Source: Hyphomicrobium sp.
Lineage (GTDB): Bacteria; Pseudomonadota; Alphaproteobacteria; Rhizobiales; Hyphomicrobiaceae
NCBI GenBank assembly: GCA_017512425.1
Contig: JAFWGI010000012.1
Location: forward strand, 463,643 to 527,642
DNA: 64,000 nt
Direction: 5' to 3'
The translations under genes were made by a program, and so were the position numbers. The stretch's first letter is position 1; the number at the start of each line of letters is the position of its first letter. Below the pieces are notes generated by a model. That model had not been told where the DNA came from, searched no databases, and saw only the letters and a program-made list of their open reading frames with translations. This document shows, piece by piece, positions 17,047 through 24,598 of the stretch.

Positions 17047-18573
17047 ATGATGCGTAGAGATTCCGTCAGAGCATCGACCGCACTCGCGGCAGTGCTGACA
17101 CTCGCGCTTTGGGTTGCGCCATCGCATGCGCAATCACGCGATGTGCCAAACACGCCGCCAGCAACAACGCCAAACGGGGCAACCACGACGCCGCCCTCCG
17201 ATCAACGCCCCGGCTCAGGCATCGATGGCTTGCCCGACGCAGTAACGGTTCTAGATATTCTCGGCCGTCTCCCGCGCTGGCCGGGTGGCGGAAGCGACGA
17301 CGACGACGTTGCCCCGCCCGACCGCGGACCAAAACCCAAAGGCCAGGAGTCCGACAGCGCTGACGACAAACCGCGACGGCCATCGCGCGTCGTCACGATC
17401 AATCCGGGTCAGCCGTTCAGTCCAAGGCCATCGCCGCGGGCTACTGGTGCGCCCCCCGCGGTGACGGGTGCGGTTGTCCCTGCCATCCGCGACCGCGAAG
17501 TCGTCGTGACGCTCAGCCCCAATGCCGGGCCGAACGCCGTCTTCGAGTTGTCGCAAGACCTCGGCCTCGACGGCAGCACGCTCTACACATCGAACTTGCT
17601 CGGCACGCGGGTCGTGCGCTTCATCATTCGCGATACGCGCTCCGTCGCCGACGTCGTGCAGCAACTCGCGACTGATGCGCGCGTGCAGGTCGCACAACCG
17701 AGCTACGTCTTCACGGCCAATGGTGCCACGTCGCCGCCGCCGGTGCCGCAATACGCGCCGCAAAAACTGCATCTTGCCGAAGCTCATAAAATTGCGGTCG
17801 GCAAAAAGGTCCGCATCGCAATCATCGATACCGGCATCGATACGGCACATCCGGTTTTCGGCGGCGCAATTGCGATGACGTTCGACGCGCTCGGCGAAGA
17901 AGCCGGGGGCAGGAAAGCGGAGCCGGAGACGCACGGCACCGCCGTTGCCGGTATCGTCAGCGCGCGCGCAGGCTTGCAGGGCGTCGCGCCGCAATCCGAT
18001 ATCCTCGGTGTCCGGGCTTTCACCGCGAACGCGAATAGCGCCGCGCAGTCGCACACGCTCGCCATTCTCAAGAGCCTCGACTGGGCCGCGCTCAACGGCG
18101 CGCGCGTCGTCAACATGAGCTTTGCCGGTCCGAACGACGTGCTGCTCGGCCAAGCCATCGCCGCCGCCGTGAAACACGGCGTGACGATTGTGGCGGCCGC
18201 CGGCAACGCCGGTCCGGACGCACCGCCGGCTTATCCGGGCGCCTATCCCAACGTCATTGCCGTGACGGCCATCGACGACAAGGATGCGCTTTATCAGTCA
18301 GCCAACCGCGGAACGTACATCGCAGTCGCGGCTCCCGGCGTCGATATCATCGGGGCTTCACCAAACGGCGGTTATGACATGTCGTCGGGAACGTCGATGG
18401 CGGCAGCCCACGTCTCGGGCGTCGCGGCGCTGTTGCTCGAACAGAACCCGAAGCTGACGCCGCGCAACATTCTCGATCGCTTGTCAAAAAGCGCACGTCA
18501 GCCGCCACGCCTGATCGCCGAAGACATGGGCGCCGGTATCGTGGATGCCGCCGAAGCCTTGCAAGCCAACTAG
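17047..18573 (+). CDS. S8 family subtilisin-like serine protease, secreted
   Basis: The 508-residue protein has a signal peptide (ALAAVLTLALWVAPSHA), a Pro/Thr-rich linker, an I9-like propeptide region (about 150-220) and a subtilisin domain. The catalytic triad is complete: Asp in IAIIDTGIDTAHP, His in ETHGTAVAGIVSA, and Ser in MSSGTSMAAAHVSGVAALLL. The oxyanion-hole Asn is in AAAGNAGPDAPPA. The ATG at 17047 has GAGGTG upstream. It is the third gene of the sigma/anti-sigma operon. That position suggests either that the protease is an output of the stress response or that it processes the divergent surface protein or the anti-sigma factor. The sequence does not decide between these. Confidence 0.93.
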   Translation: MMRRDSVRASTALAAVLTLALWVAPSHAQSRDVPNTPPATTPNGATTTPPSDQRPGSGIDGLPDAVTVLDILGRLPRWPGGGSDDDDVAPPDRGPKPKGQESDSADDKPRRPSRVVTINPGQPFSPRPSPRATGAPPAVTGAVVPAIRDREVVVTLSPNAGPNAVFELSQDLGLDGSTLYTSNLLGTRVVRFIIRDTRSVADVVQQLATDARVQVAQPSYVFTANGATSPPPVPQYAPQKLHLAEAHKIAVGKKVRIAIIDTGIDTAHPVFGGAIAMTFDALGEEAGGRKAEPETHGTAVAGIVSARAGLQGVAPQSDILGVRAFTANANSAAQSHTLAILKSLDWAALNGARVVNMSFAGPNDVLLGQAIAAAVKHGVTIVAAAGNAGPDAPPAYPGAYPNVIAVTAIDDKDALYQSANRGTYIAVAAPGVDIIGASPNGGYDMSSGTSMAAAHVSGVAALLLEQNPKLTPRNILDRLSKSARQPPRLIAEDMGAGIVDAAEALQAN

Positions 18574-18964
18574 ATCACGGAGCAGACCCATCACATCGCA
18601 ATTGTTCAAGAAGCACCGCGTGCTATGGATGCCGCTCGACGTCGCGTGGTCAGCGAAACAGACGGGCGAAGCACATTGTTGCGCCGACATGACAAGCGCG
18701 CTGACGTTCGAATGCGATCAACACGCCGATCCGTTTGAATGCGGCGACAGCGCTCTGATCTACAATCCGGTGTTCGATGAGTACGGCCTTGTTGTCCACG
18801 ACGGTGGCGCCAGTTACGTCGTCATAAGCCATTGCCCGTGGTGCGCGGCGAAGTTGCCTGAGAGCCAGCGCGATCGTTGGTTCGATGAGACCGACGCACT
18901 CGACTTGGGACCGGACGATGAAACGCCGGAGAAGTATCGCACCAGCGCATGGCGAAAGCCGTGA
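18545..18964 (+). CDS. Small Cys-containing protein resembling DUF6980
   Basis: The up to 139-residue product contains HCCADM near the middle and ISHCPWCAAKLPESQRDRWFDE near the end, with EYGLVVHDGGASYVVI between them. The Cys pairs (HCC and CPWC) could bind zinc. I match this pattern to DUF6980, whose function is unknown. The start is uncertain. The ATG at 18545 lies inside the end of the protease gene and gives an unconserved lead. The protein-like sequence begins near LFKKHRVLWMPLDVAW. A Shine-Dalgarno-like GGAG (18579-18582) is seven bases before an in-frame ATC at 18590, with TTG at 18602 and GTG at 18620 as other choices. It may be the last gene of the protease operon. Confidence 0.65.
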   Translation: MPPKPCKPTRSRSRPITSQLFKKHRVLWMPLDVAWSAKQTGEAHCCADMTSALTFECDQHADPFECGDSALIYNPVFDEYGLVVHDGGASYVVISHCPWCAAKLPESQRDRWFDETDALDLGPDDETPEKYRTSAWRKP

Positions 18965-18968
18965 CGGC

Positions 18969-19816
18969 CTAATTCGCCTCCCGCAACACATCCTCAAGTA
19001 AGTAGACCTTGCCGCCGAGCCAGCGATGCTCATCCGGCTGCTTCGGCCGGTCCGGAAGACGGCCTGCGAAGCCCGTTTCATAAAGAGCGAGCCAACCCGA
19101 GGCCGGATTGACCGGCCGCTGTTGCGCAACGCCCGCGAGCTTGTCGAAAATTGATGGATCGTTCAGACCATCGGCGGTTTTGGCGACGAGACGATGCAAC
19201 GCGCCATCGTTGAGCGGATATAAATATTGGCCGCGCGATGCGCCGAGTTCCGCCAGCGTGACAAGCGGCATTAACGAAAACGCGTGATAGTGCAGCGCTT
19301 GCCCTTTGCGCGCGAGCTCGATGATTGTTGCGTTTGATGCTCGGGTCATCGAAATGCGCGCGGGGCGTCAGCGATTTTGATCAGCCACGGATTGATAACC
19401 GCGCGATCCTCGTCCGACGCGTGGCGCTTCAGTTTCAGATACGCGAGCGCGATACCGGCGAGGTCCCATTTGCGCTGGGCTTCGGCCTGTTTGCCGTCCA
19501 TTTTACCGAGATACGCGCCGCCGGCCGCCCAGCCACGTATCCAAGTCAGCGCGCAGGCGATCGTGCCGCGCGGAGATGACCGCTGCATATGCGCGCGGTC
19601 GGCAAGGCGCGTGACCTCGCCGACGAAGGCGACGAGCGGCGCGGTATTCGCCTTGTGCTCCTCAAGCCGCGTCGGTTCGACGATTGAGCCAGCGCTGTCT
19701 TCGTAGAAACGTTCGAGCGCGAGGTCGACGACCGGCGGCGGCACGGGCGCGCAGTCTTCGGCGGCGGCGGTGGATGCCGTGATCAGCAGCGCGGCGACGG
19801 CGAACGCAATTCTCAT
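18969..19816 (-). pseudogene. Decayed alginate lyase family gene (frameshift plus internal deletion)
   Basis: The first part (19816 down to about 19352) reads as an exported protein: signal peptide MRIAFAVAALLITAS, then CAPVPPPVVDLALERFYEDSAGS and KWDLAGIALAYLKLKR, the N-terminal half of the alginate lyase family. It stops at IADAPRAFR. A second frame across 19353-19321 continues FDDPSIKRNNH, matching the family's conserved Asn-Asn-His segment. A third frame from 19319 gives ELARKGQALHYHAFSLMPLVTLAELG, the C-terminal half. The stretch that should lie between NNH and ELAR, roughly 45-60 codons from memory of the family, is missing. The gene thus needs one frameshift and has lost part of its core, so it is probably dead. 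Its ATG overlaps the epmB stop (TGATG), making it the last member of that operon. Confidence 0.75.
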
Positions 19817-20886
19817 CACGGCACATCCGGCGCGGCGCAAGCATCTTCGTAGACGTGCTGTCCGCCGTTGGGATCTCGGATGCTCATCCCATCGCCGTCT
19901 CGCGACACCGCGGACTCCGTCAGCGGCACCTTTCCGAACGCGCCCGGAATATCGAGGACATACGTTGGCATTGCGAGGCCCGAGACGCGGCGGCGCAATG
20001 CGTCAACAAGCGTTTGGCCCTCGGCAATCGTCGTTCGGAAATGGCTCGTGCCCGGCGCCAGATCGCCGTGATGTAAATAGTACGGCTTGACGCGCGCTTC
20101 GACGAGCGCGCGCATCAGGTCTTCGAGGGCATCGGCGCTATCGTTGACGCCCTTGAGCAGCACCGTCTGACTGACGAGCGGAATGCCCACGTCAGCGAGC
20201 TTGCCGATGGCCGTGCGCGCCTCGGCCGTCAGCTCGCGCGCGTGGTTGCAATGCAATCCGACGAACACCGTCTTCGATGACGCTTTGAGCGCAGCAACCA
20301 AATCGTCCGTGACCCGCGCCGGATCGACGACCGGAACGCGCGTATGCCACCGCAAAATTTTGACGTGCGGAACTGCGCCAAGCGCTTCGGTCACGGCCCG
20401 GATGCGCCGCGGCGACAGAATGAAAGGATCGCCGCCCGTCAGAATGACTTCCCAGATGCCCGGCGTCGCGCGAATGTAATCCAGCGCCGTCGCGATCTCT
20501 TCGTCCGACAGCGCATCGCCAAGCTCCGGCCCGACCATTTCGCGCCGGAAACAGAAGCGGCAATAGACCGGGCACACGCTCGCGATTTTTAGCAGCACGC
20601 GGTCAGGGTAGCGGTGCACGATACCGGGGGCGGGACTCTTGATCGTATCGCCGATCGGGTCGGCAAGCTCCGCCGGATGCGTCTTCAGTTCGGCGGCGTC
20701 CGGCACGAACTGCCGCGCAATCGGATCGTGCGGATCGTTGCGATCGATCAACGACACGACGGCTGGCGTCACCGCGATCGCATACCGCTTGCCGATGCGC
20801 GTAACGTCGGCGGCGCGCGCGGCGTCGATCAGACCGGCCGCCAGCAGGTCGTCGGCGCTGCGCAGTGTTGCCGTTCCGCGTTTCAT
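19816..20886 (-). CDS. epmB: EF-P lysine 2,3-aminomutase-like enzyme EpmB (radical SAM)
   Basis: The 356-residue protein is a KamA-family radical SAM enzyme. The cluster motif C-x3-C-x2-C is seen in SVCPVYCRFCFRREMVG, followed by WEVILTGGDPFILSPRRI and HTRVPVVDPARVTDDLV, typical of lysine 2,3-aminomutases. It is short, lacking the C-terminal extension of catabolic lysine 2,3-aminomutase, as expected for EpmB, which converts lysine to (R)-beta-lysine for attachment to EF-P. The start overlaps the GFA-family gene stop (ATGA). epmA lies just upstream in the same operon and efp is divergent, which strongly supports the EF-P role. Confidence 0.92.
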   Translation of the reverse strand: MKRGTATLRSADDLLAAGLIDAARAADVTRIGKRYAIAVTPAVVSLIDRNDPHDPIARQFVPDAAELKTHPAELADPIGDTIKSPAPGIVHRYPDRVLLKIASVCPVYCRFCFRREMVGPELGDALSDEEIATALDYIRATPGIWEVILTGGDPFILSPRRIRAVTEALGAVPHVKILRWHTRVPVVDPARVTDDLVAALKASSKTVFVGLHCNHARELTAEARTAIGKLADVGIPLVSQTVLLKGVNDSADALEDLMRALVEARVKPYYLHHGDLAPGTSHFRTTIAEGQTLVDALRRRVSGLAMPTYVLDIPGAFGKVPLTESAVSRDGDGMSIRDPNGGQHVYEDACAAPDVP

Positions 20887-21353
20887 TTGGCGGGCCAGGT
20901 ATCGGTATCGTGATCGGGGTGTTGATACGAGACGACATCGCCAAGGTAGGGCGTCGATGCCACGTCGCTCAGCGTATGTTTCTCGGGCAGGGCAGCGATG
21001 CCGTCCATGAACGGCAATTTGCCTTCGACGCCATATTGAGTGCGCGGCACTATTTTTTCAGGATGATCGAACGCGCCGATGGCCATCGCGACGCCGTCGG
21101 GGGCTTCATACGTCAGCGGCGTGCCGCAGTTCGCGCAGAATCCGCGCGTAACAACGTTTGACGATTGGAAATGTTTGGGCTGGCCGCGCGTCCAGGTGAA
21201 GACCGTGTCGCGGACCCAGACGAGCGGCGCATAAAACCCGCCGAACGCCTTCTGGCACATCCGGCAATGACAGACGGAGGCTTCGCCGAGCGCGCCTTCG
21301 ACGCGGAAGCGTATTGCCCCGCATTGGCATCCGCCGGTGTAAACTTCGCTCAT
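20883..21353 (-). CDS. GFA (glutathione-dependent formaldehyde-activating-like) family protein
   Basis: The 156-residue protein has the zinc-binding GFA/CENP-V fold. Cys pairs are visible in GGCQCGAIRF, SVCHCRMCQKAFGG and GFCANCGTPLTY, the full expected set. Family members were first described as S-hydroxymethylglutathione synthases, but most have no proven activity. The ATG at 21353 overlaps the stop of epmA by four bases, and its own stop overlaps the start of epmB by four bases. It is therefore embedded between the two EF-P modification genes and must be co-translated with them. A role in EF-P modification is possible but unproven. Confidence 0.88.
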   Translation of the reverse strand: MSEVYTGGCQCGAIRFRVEGALGEASVCHCRMCQKAFGGFYAPLVWVRDTVFTWTRGQPKHFQSSNVVTRGFCANCGTPLTYEAPDGVAMAIGAFDHPEKIVPRTQYGVEGKLPFMDGIAALPEKHTLSDVASTPYLGDVVSYQHPDHDTDTWPAK

Positions 21354-22411
21354 CGTAATGCCTCCGCGTGGGGCTCTGTCATTGGCGTCCAGATGATCTG
21401 ATCGATCCGTTCCGCGCCCGTTGCAAGCATGACGAGCCGGTCGAAACCAAGCGCACATCCCGACGCCGGCGGCATCTGTGCGAGTGCCGCCAGAAAATCC
21501 TCGTCGATTGGATAGCGCTCGCCATAGATGCGCTGCTTGTCATTCATCGCAATGTCGAAACGGCGGCGCTGTTCGGCGGCGTCGCATAGTTCGCCGAAGC
21601 CGTTCGCGAGTTCGACGCCGCAGACGTACAACTCGAACCGCTCCGCAACGGCCGGATCGGCCGGGGATGGGCGGGCAAGCGCCGCTTCGTGCAGCGGATA
21701 GGCGGAGAGCATCGCCGGCTGAGGCGATCCAAGCCGCGGTTCGATTTTTTCCGTCAGCACGCGGCTGAAGAGATCGGACCAGGTTTCGTCGTCCGCGAAG
21801 CTCAGTCCGTGCGATTTCAAAATGGCGGCGAGCGCAGTGCGGTCCGTCGCGCGCGCATCATAGGTGTCGCGCAGTGGGACATCACCAAGCGTCGCGAACG
21901 CGTCGTCGACGGCCAGCGTCTGATACGCCGCGCGCACGTTGCACGTCCGGTTGCGATACCGCCAGACGGCGTGCCCCGTGATATCGGAAGCGATGCGCAG
22001 CAACGCCGCGCAGTCGTCGAACAGTAGTTCGTAGGGCGCGCCCGCGCGATACCATTCGAGCATCGTAAATTCGCTCGCATGCGCCGCGCCACGCTCGCGA
22101 TTGCGGAACACCGGCGCGAACGTGAAAATCTTCTCTTCGCCTGCCGCCAGCAGTTTCTTCATCGCGAACTCGGGCGACGTGTGCAGGTAGAAATCCCCCC
22201 GTTGCAGGTCAGTGCCTACAGCCTCAGTTTTGAAGGCATGCAGGTGCGTCTCGTTCCCGGGCGACACCTGCAGGCAGGCGGTGTCCACCTCGACAAATCC
22301 TTCGGCCTCGAACCACGCACGAATGGCCGATTTAATCCGCCCGCGCGCGAGCAGCATTGGCCGGCGATCGGCATGCGTTGAGGGGGTCCACCAGGGCGAC
22401 GAAGCTGACAT
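21350..22411 (-). CDS. epmA: EF-P--(R)-beta-lysine ligase EpmA (PoxA/GenX/YjeA)
   Basis: The 353-residue protein is a class II lysyl-tRNA synthetase catalytic domain without the anticodon-binding domain, the hallmark of EpmA. Motif 2 is FAPVFRNRERGAAHASEFTMLEWYRAG and motif 3 is SGCALGFDRLVMLATG. The substrate-site segment ELYVCGVELANGFGEL is also present. EpmA activates beta-lysine and transfers it to the conserved Lys of EF-P. It is the first gene of a minus-strand operon with the GFA gene and epmB, joined by ATGA overlaps, and is divergent from efp. Confidence 0.95.
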   Translation of the reverse strand: MSASSPWWTPSTHADRRPMLLARGRIKSAIRAWFEAEGFVEVDTACLQVSPGNETHLHAFKTEAVGTDLQRGDFYLHTSPEFAMKKLLAAGEEKIFTFAPVFRNRERGAAHASEFTMLEWYRAGAPYELLFDDCAALLRIASDITGHAVWRYRNRTCNVRAAYQTLAVDDAFATLGDVPLRDTYDARATDRTALAAILKSHGLSFADDETWSDLFSRVLTEKIEPRLGSPQPAMLSAYPLHEAALARPSPADPAVAERFELYVCGVELANGFGELCDAAEQRRRFDIAMNDKQRIYGERYPIDEDFLAALAQMPPASGCALGFDRLVMLATGAERIDQIIWTPMTEPHAEALR

Positions 22412-22582
22412 CAGGGCATTTTATCGCGAAAAAGGGTGGGAAGGCAGGCCGCACTTGGACTCTTGACCCGAAGCAGCTATGAAGCCCGCCAGAAATCCAG
22501 ATTTTCTTGGCCAAGGTTTCGGTAGCCCAGGATGGGCCGCTTCCGGCGCTAGCGGCTGTTAACACATGAACGGAGACGACCG

Positions 22583-23152
22583 GTGGTCAAAATTATCGCA
22601 AGCTCGGTCCGCAAAGGCAACGTGCTCGACATCAACGGCAAGTTGGCTGTCGTGATGACCGCCGAGAACATCCATCCTGGTAAGGGCACTCCCGTCACGC
22701 ACCTCGAACTCCGCCGCATTCAGGACGGCGTCAAGCTGACCGAGCGTTACCGTACGACCGACCAGGTCGAGCGCGCCTACCTCGAAGAAAAAGACTACAA
22801 TTACCTCTACGAAGACGACATGGGCTACAACTTCATGCAGCCCGAAAGCTTCGAGCAGATCCTAGTCTCAAAAGATGTGATGGGCGACAGCGGTATCTGG
22901 TTGCAAGATGGCATGACCTGCCTCATCTCGCTGTTCGAAGGCAATCCGATCGCCGTCGAACTGCCGCAGCGCGTCACGTTCGAAATCATCGAAGCCGATC
23001 CGGTCGTAAAGGGACAGACAGCATCGTCATCCTTCAAGCCGGCGAAGCTGTCGAACGGTGCACGCGTGATGGTGCCGCCGCACATCGGCTCTGGCACCCG
23101 CGTTGTCGTGATGACCGCCGACGGTTCGTACGTCGAGCGCGCCAAGGATTAA
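22583..23152 (+). CDS. efp: Translation elongation factor P
   Basis: The 189-residue protein is a full-length EF-P that rescues ribosomes stalled on polyproline. It starts at GTG 22583, with GGAG seven bases upstream. The modified loop is [10 protein letters not shown], where Lys34 is the residue that EpmA/EpmB lysylate in relatives. The C-terminal OB-like domains end [19 protein letters not shown]. The modification genes are divergent across about 170 bases, so factor and modifying enzymes are probably co-regulated. Confidence 0.97.
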   Translation: MVKIIASSVRKGNVLDINGKLAVVMTAENIHPGKGTPVTHLELRRIQDGVKLTERYRTTDQVERAYLEEKDYNYLYEDDMGYNFMQPESFEQILVSKDVMGDSGIWLQDGMTCLISLFEGNPIAVELPQRVTFEIIEADPVVKGQTASSSFKPAKLSNGARVMVPPHIGSGTRVVVMTADGSYVERAKD

Positions 23153-23163
23153 GATCGCCGATA

Positions 23164-24009
23164 TTAGGCAGCCGCAGTCAGCCGCTGACGCAGCGTAGGC
23201 GGCTGCTCCGTTATTTCGTCCGTGACGACGTGGAATTTCGTCAGCGTGTGCGGACCGTACGTTGTGATCATCGCGACGTCAGCCGCATCGCGTCCCCGCG
23301 CGATCACGATGCGTCCGGTGCGGCGCTTGTTATGCCGTGCGTCGAGCGTGATCCAGCGGTGATCGAGATAGACCTCCATCCACGCCGAGAAATCCATCGG
23401 TGCCGGATCTTTCGGTACACCGATGTCGCCGAGGTAGCCGTTGACGTAGCGGGCCGGGATATTCATGCAGCGGCAGAACGTGATCGCCAGATGCGCGAAA
23501 TCGCGGCATACGCCAACGCGCTCACGATACGCGCTGAGCGCGGTTCGCGTCGATGATGCCTCCGGGTACGAAAACCGCAAGTGGTTATGGACGAACGTCA
23601 CGATGTCCTGCACGCGCTGCCAACCAGGCTTCGAATTGCCAAACAGCGACCAGGCGATCTGATTGAGTTCATCCGTCTCGCAATAGCGGCTGCCGGCGAG
23701 ATAATGCAGGCAATAGTCTGGAAGCTCCGCGACCGGCACTTCGCGCGCATGCGGAAATGCCGGATCGAGTGTGCCTGGGTCTTTGATCGCGCCGGACGCG
23801 CGCAAATTCAATTCGCCCGCCGGTGCCACGAACCGCTGCATCCGGTTGCCGTAAAAATCGACGCTGCGCGCGATCTCGATGCCTGGGAGGACCAGCGGCG
23901 AATAACTGATGAGATCGTTAATCCGGCTCGGATGGACGTCGAGGAGCAACATAACGGGGGTCGGCTGAGGCAGCGATATCTGCAAGTCATAGCCGATATG
24001 GATGAGCAT
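23164..24009 (-). CDS. Transglutaminase-like family protein
   Basis: The 281-residue protein has an N-terminal beta-rich region (about 1-110) and a transglutaminase-like core. The catalytic Cys lies in ERVGVCRDFAHLAITFCRCMNIPARYVNGYLGD. The His and Asp partners lie in FSAWMEVYLDHRWITLDARHNKRRTGRIVIARGRDAADVAM. It has no signal peptide, so it is probably cytoplasmic. Bacterial members are often proteases or of unknown role, commonly encoded with other such genes. Here it stands alone, convergent with efp with eleven bases between stops. Confidence 0.88.
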   Translation of the reverse strand: MLIHIGYDLQISLPQPTPVMLLLDVHPSRINDLISYSPLVLPGIEIARSVDFYGNRMQRFVAPAGELNLRASGAIKDPGTLDPAFPHAREVPVAELPDYCLHYLAGSRYCETDELNQIAWSLFGNSKPGWQRVQDIVTFVHNHLRFSYPEASSTRTALSAYRERVGVCRDFAHLAITFCRCMNIPARYVNGYLGDIGVPKDPAPMDFSAWMEVYLDHRWITLDARHNKRRTGRIVIARGRDAADVAMITTYGPHTLTKFHVVTDEITEQPPTLRQRLTAAA

Positions 24010-24120
24010 CGTGTTCTCGCATGGACGACGGGAGGTTTGTGCGAAACGCGTTCCGAAACCAGGAGTTCCATGCTGCCAAGCGATTGTGGGTTTGCTGCCG
24101 GCTCGGCGCCAGTTGGGAAA

Positions 24121-24152
24121 ATAAAAAGGGCGAGGATTCTTTCCTCGCCCTT
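24121..24152 (-). terminator. Rho-independent terminator of the small secreted protein gene
   Basis: A perfect 11-bp stem (AAGGGCGAGGA / TCCTCGCCCTT, loop TTCTT) is followed on the minus strand by TTTTTAT. It lies 25 bases beyond the stop of the gene at 24177-24464. Confidence 0.85.
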
Positions 24153-24176
24153 CAGAAATTCGATCGAGGTGCCGAG

Positions 24177-24464
24177 TTATTCCGTGCAGCCGCGCGTTTC
24201 ATACTTTTCGCAGGCGTAGTCGTTGCCACGGTCGCATTGGCGATACCACTTGCGGCACGTGGCATAGAAGCCGTTCGAGCGCCGGTAGCTGCGCGCGTTG
24301 GCGCTGTTTGCAGCGGCAGCCAATGCGGCGGCACCAAGAATGACGCCCGCGCCAATTGCGAGGTTGCGGCCGGTGCGACGCGCATCAGCGACGGTGCTGG
24401 ACGCGGGGAGGACTGCCGTCACGGCTATCAGAGCCGCGAGTGACGCCGAGACAAACTTATTCAT
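24177..24464 (-). CDS. Small secreted Cys-containing protein
   Basis: I do not recognise this 95-residue protein. The ATG at 24464 (AAGGA upstream) gives a signal peptide (KFVSASLAALIAVTAVLPASS). A second hydrophobic run follows (NLAIGAGVILGAAALAAAAN), and the tail SNGFYATCRKWYRQCDRGNDYACEKYETRGCTE has four Cys that could form two disulfides. Proteins of this shape (exported, Gly/Ala helix, Cys-rich C-terminus) are common in Hyphomicrobiales with unknown role. It is a single-gene unit with its own terminator. Confidence 0.75.
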   Translation of the reverse strand: MNKFVSASLAALIAVTAVLPASSTVADARRTGRNLAIGAGVILGAAALAAAANSANARSYRRSNGFYATCRKWYRQCDRGNDYACEKYETRGCTE

Positions 24465-24598
24465 TGCCAAAATCCTTCGATGCTAAGGCTGGATTGCAAT
24501 TAACGATATCACCAAGTCCGGTATCTGGAAAGCGACGCCCCAAGATGCGGTAAATGCCGATTAAGCATTGGGCATAATTTGGTGTCCTGCGATGGCGT

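Noticed and set aside
24121..24152. Short palindromic stems as a possible repeat family or mobile element
   Set aside because: This and the other hairpins have different sequences and sit at gene ends, so they are terminators or local structures. No insertion sequence ends, transposase or integrase were found in the window.
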